From assembly GCF_037975245.1 (NCBI RefSeq), contig NC_092566.1:18201001-18265000 (forward strand): a stretch of DNA of 64,000 nucleotides, written 5' to 3'. Positions 60,809-64,000 of this stretch are shown piece by piece. Position 1 is the stretch's first letter. Every line of letters begins with the position of its first letter. The stretch is from Apostichopus japonicus (Eukaryota; Echinodermata; Holothuroidea; Aspidochirotida; Stichopodidae). Under the pieces are notes generated by a model. That model worked only from the letters and a program-made list of their open reading frames with translations. It was not told the origin of the DNA and did no database searches. The position numbers and the translations under genes were made by a program.

Positions 60809-63800
60809 AGGAAAAGCTTCTGGCCAACGAGTAAAACTGTCTGTAACTAATAATACATACTTGTGACCGTCTGAACTGGTGGTAAGTGGACCAAGGATGT
60901 CCATATGCCACCGTTTAAATGCATCCTCAACAGGCATTGGGTGCAGTGGGGCAGGGTGGCCATGAAAATGACGTTTAGCTCTTTGACAGGCATCACATGA
61001 TTTAACGTAATCATAAATATCTGAATACATTCTTGGCCAATAGTACTTTAAACGAATCGAATGATAAGTTCGATCAAACCCTTGATGACCCCCTCCCGCA
61101 ATAGAGTCATGATATGACAATAAAACGTCAGGTCGAAGGACCTTAGGCACAGCTAGTTGCTTAATTACCCTATCCGCCTGTGAAAGATTTCTAGCTCGAC
61201 GGTAAAATAAATGATAAAGAGTGCCATCAAGACACACATATTGTTCAGCTTCAACAACAACTTTTTTAGCTACTTTCTGGTCCTCAGGTAGCTCACCTGT
61301 TTCTAAATACTTAACCAAATAAGAAAAGTCTGAGCACTCCCTCTGAAATGATTTAACAGCCACAGGATCAATATCTGGCTTCTCTGAAACAGCTCCTACA
61401 GAAGGTACACTAGGATTGCTAGCATATTCAATGTGATATTCTACAGTGGTATCCTGATCAAGGTGACTGGTCTTAGTTTGTTCAATGCACATTCCCTCAG
61501 CCTTTGATGGAATTTGTTGTGAATCATAGCTTCTCCTAGAAAGGGCATCTGCATTTTGGTGTAATTTTCCTGCCTTGTGTTCAATAGTGAAATCATACCC
61601 TTGAAGCGCTATAGACCACCTAGCTAAACGACCATTAGTCGCATGTGAAATTTTATGTAACCACTTAAGAGCTATATGATCAGTCAAAACAGTAAATTTG
61701 TTGTTAGCTAAGTACGGACGGAATGACTGAATTGCTTCAATAAGAGCAAGGCACTCTCTTTCTGATATAGACCATTTCTTTTCCATTTTGTTAAGAGATC
61801 GTCCCCCATATGCAATCACACGTTCCCTGTTACAACTATCACGCTGTCCAAGAATATAACCGATGGCACTCCCTGAGGCATCAGTTGAAACAATGAAAGG
61901 TTTAGACATACTAGGATAAGCTAGTATGGGTGGGGTGGTTAAAGCATGTTTGAGACTTTCGAAGGCGTCTTCACATTGTTTAGACCAGATGAAGGGAACA
62001 TCCTTTTTTAGGAGGTTGTTTAGTGGGGCAGCAATTTTGGCAAAACCGTGTACGAATCTACGGTAATAATTACAAAGGCCAAGGAAACCTCGTAAAGTAG
62101 AGACATCCCGAGGACAAGGAAATTGAGAAATGGCCTCAGTTTTAGAGGGATCAGCCTGAACGCCATCTTTTGTGATGACATGTCCTAAATAAGTAACTTT
62201 CTGTGCAGCAAAGTCACATTTAGAAGGTTTGAGTCTCATATTGGCAGTTCGGAGGCGGTGAAAAACATCCTGAAGATGGTCTAAATGATCCTGAAAATTT
62301 TTGCTTAGAATAAGGATGTCATCAACATACACAAGAGCATGTTTCCAATTCAAGCCTCTTAGTACTTCTGCCATGACCAATTGAAATGAGGCAGGTGCAT
62401 TCATTAAGCCAAATGGTAGCTTTTTCCATTGGTAGACCCCATGATGAGTCACAAATGCAGCCTTATGTTTTGAGTCAGGGTCCATAGGGACTTGCCAAAA
62501 CCCTGAAAAGAGGTCTAACACAGAAAAGATTTGTGCTTCAGATTCACCCACCGCATCAAAAACATCCTCCAATAGAGGTAAGGGAAAGTGCATTGGCCTA
62601 GTAACGCTATTGAGTTTCCTATAATCGACAGCAAACCTGTAACTGCCATCTTTTTTCTTGACCAGAACAACAGGACTCTGCCACTCTGAAATGCTGGGCT
62701 CAATTATACCATTTTGCAGCATATCATTGACTTGTTTTTCAATTTCGTCTTTGATTTTAGGGGTCGTGCGGTAAAAACGCTGTCGTTGGGGAGGTGCATT
62801 CCCTGTATCAATATTGTGATGGTAAAGATTAGTTTCACCAAGTTCAGAGAGGTCAGTGGCAAAAACATCACGGTTCTTGCCGATTAAAATAAGAAGCTCT
62901 CGTCGTTGTACCTCAGAGAGATCAGAAGTTGCTAAATTTATACCCATATCCTGAGCTAAGGTGACGTATTGGTCATCATCATCAGGCGAAGTCTTATCGA
63001 ACAATGACGAAATATTAAAGTCGGATAGATCAGGCTCAGAACCCGAAAAGTCACGAATGTCCTCATATTCATGTGCATAAGCAACGGTAGTATTGACAGG
63101 AATACACACAGCAGAATTAGTGGGATTCATAAGCTTAACAATAACACTAGAATTGGCAACCGAGCATACAGACCTGGCCGTGAAAATATTGAACTTACTA
63201 GCTAAAGACGATGCTGGCTCTAAAAGGCAAACACTATGGGAAAAGTCAGGGTTAAAAACCTTAACAGGGCAAATAACTTCAGTTTTTGCTGGGACAGTAA
63301 CTGAAGTCTGCAATCTTATAACTTCATGTCGTTCACAATCAGCCTGAAGGAAAGACACTTCGGTCATACCATCATGAAGAGATAGGCAATGGTTGTGAAG
63401 ATCAATGGAAGCCTTATTTGTCGTTAGAAAATCCAGACCTAGTATAAGTGGGTGGTGCAGTCTTTGAAATACATAGAATGTCTGATATAAGCACAGCTTG
63501 TTAATAGTAACAGGCAGATTGATTGTCCCAAGAACAGTGTGAGTTTCACCACACACCCCTTTAATATGACTAATGGTAGAGTCACCAAGTGTAGACACTT
63601 TGAGAATACAAGATCTCTGTATGAGAGACAGAGATATACAAGAAATGGAAGCTCCTGTGTCAACAAGGGCTTTAGAAGTACAACCATTTAGGGACACATT
63701 AACCAAATTCTTTTGAAGTGGGGTCACTAAAGTCACAGAGGGCGTGGCAGAAATGGATGCTACAGAGCCCCTACAAGATGCCTCACAACAGTAACTATTC

Positions 63801-63832
63801 ACAGGGGAGGAGGGCCTGTGTGACAGTAATTG
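60800..63832 (-). CDS. Ty3/Gypsy pol, 5' part: protease, reverse transcriptase, RNase H, integrase N-terminus
   Basis: An open frame of about 1000 codons downstream of an in-frame amber codon. Domain order: aspartic protease (ALVDTGAS, about 63650), reverse transcriptase (catalytic YVDD at about 62318-62329, LPFGLMNAP before it), RNase H (STDASGSAIGY, about 61885, and LTDHIALKWL) and the integrase HHCC finger (YHDSIAGGGH ... CDACQR, about 61110-60985), with the first core Asp in WHMDILGPL. This is the Ty3/Gypsy order. The frame continues out of phase to 60686 after the frameshift near 60.8 kb. No internal stops, so the copy is young or recently active. There is no own ATG near the start; translation by read-through from gag is expected. 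Confidence 0.95.
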
Positions 63833-63838
63833 CTATTG
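63827..63838 (-). promoter_or_regulatory. Predicted read-through (leaky stop) signal between gag and pol
   Basis: The gag stop reads CAA-TAG-CAA-TTA. UAG followed by CAR-YYA is the established type I leaky-stop context, first defined in tobamoviruses, which lets a few percent of ribosomes continue. As gag and pol are in the same frame with no other stop between them, read-through would make a gag-pol fusion. Confidence 0.75.
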
Positions 63839-64000
63839 GGGCTGTTGATCATTCTGGTGCTGCCCAGAAGATTGGAGGAAGGGGTTGGTTGGGTGAAAGG
63901 GGGGTACATAACGGCCAGACCTACATACTCGAGCTATATGTCCTAGTTTACCACAGTTGTAACAGCTAAGATCTTGAGCATGACAATAAGACCTTAAGTG
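63836..64000 (-). CDS. Ty3/Gypsy gag, C-terminal part with zinc knuckle (runs off the window)
   Basis: A partial gag frame entering from beyond 64000. It encodes a nucleocapsid CCHC knuckle, CYNCGKLGHIARVC (C-x2-C-x4-H-x4-C), that binds the element's RNA, followed by a Pro/Gln-rich linker. It ends at TAG 63833-63835. Gag and pol share one frame. Confidence 0.9.

Noticed and set aside
1-64000. CRISPR arrays, bacterial operons, phage genes
   Set aside because: No regularly spaced short direct repeats with unique spacers, no Shine-Dalgarno-linked gene chains; the genes are spliced and the repeats are animal-type.

Overview
This window looks like nuclear DNA from a marine invertebrate, most likely a deuterostome such as an echinoderm (possibly a sea cucumber). 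The reasons are AT-rich sequence, spliced genes with GT-AG introns, many tandem repeats and several animal transposon types. The taxon is inferred from texture only.

Layout. Bases 1-4494 are intergenic. Bases 4495-19147 (minus strand) hold one complete gene for a type II membrane M1 zinc aminopeptidase (aminopeptidase N-like). I resolved 20 exons whose phases join into an uninterrupted 941-residue protein. Its introns hold a 494-bp hAT-type element (intron 19), a 362-bp TTAA-flanked MITE (intron 9), a 28-bp-period minisatellite (intron 6) and simple repeats. A 1.06-kb array of about 20-bp units lies 0.95 kb upstream of the start codon. Bases 21.2-36.2 kb are mostly non-coding, with one unidentified candidate exon on the plus strand (25962-26098), a LINE 3' fragment, a tRNA-derived SINE, a 101-bp hairpin-bearing tandem array (30.6-31.7 kb) and a second TTAA MITE.

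Bases 36191-39332 form a 3.1-kb TTAA-flanked element with 19-bp inverted ends. It carries a broken THAP zinc finger (plus strand) and, on the opposite strand, a broken multi-exon gene for the zinc-binding cytoplasmic 'ballast' domain of P2X7 receptors. This fits a Kolobok-type DNA transposon with an unexpected passenger.

Bases 43313-56930 form a 13.6-kb element that I read as a Ginger-type (integrase-derived) DNA transposon. It has inverted ends starting TGTG, a perfect 4-bp target duplication (CCAG), a decayed intron-containing integrase gene, a second unidentified decayed gene, and a nested LINE fragment. It sits inside a short tandem array whose units continue across the insertion point.

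Bases about 58.8-64.0 kb (minus strand) hold the 3' part of a Ty3/Gypsy retrotransposon of chromovirus type: gag zinc knuckle, protease, reverse transcriptase, RNase H, integrase and chromodomain. Gag and pol are in the same frame and separated by one amber codon in the context CAA-TAG-CAA-TTA, the known tobamovirus-type leaky stop. Pol also has one frameshift near 60.8 kb.

The only clearly intact host gene is the aminopeptidase. The remainder is mobile-element history in layers. The observations I rank highest are the P2X7-domain cargo in the TTAA element, the leaky gag-pol stop, the Ginger element with matched ends, and two changes in the aminopeptidase (GAMEN to GAMEH, and loss of both cysteines of one conserved disulfide).
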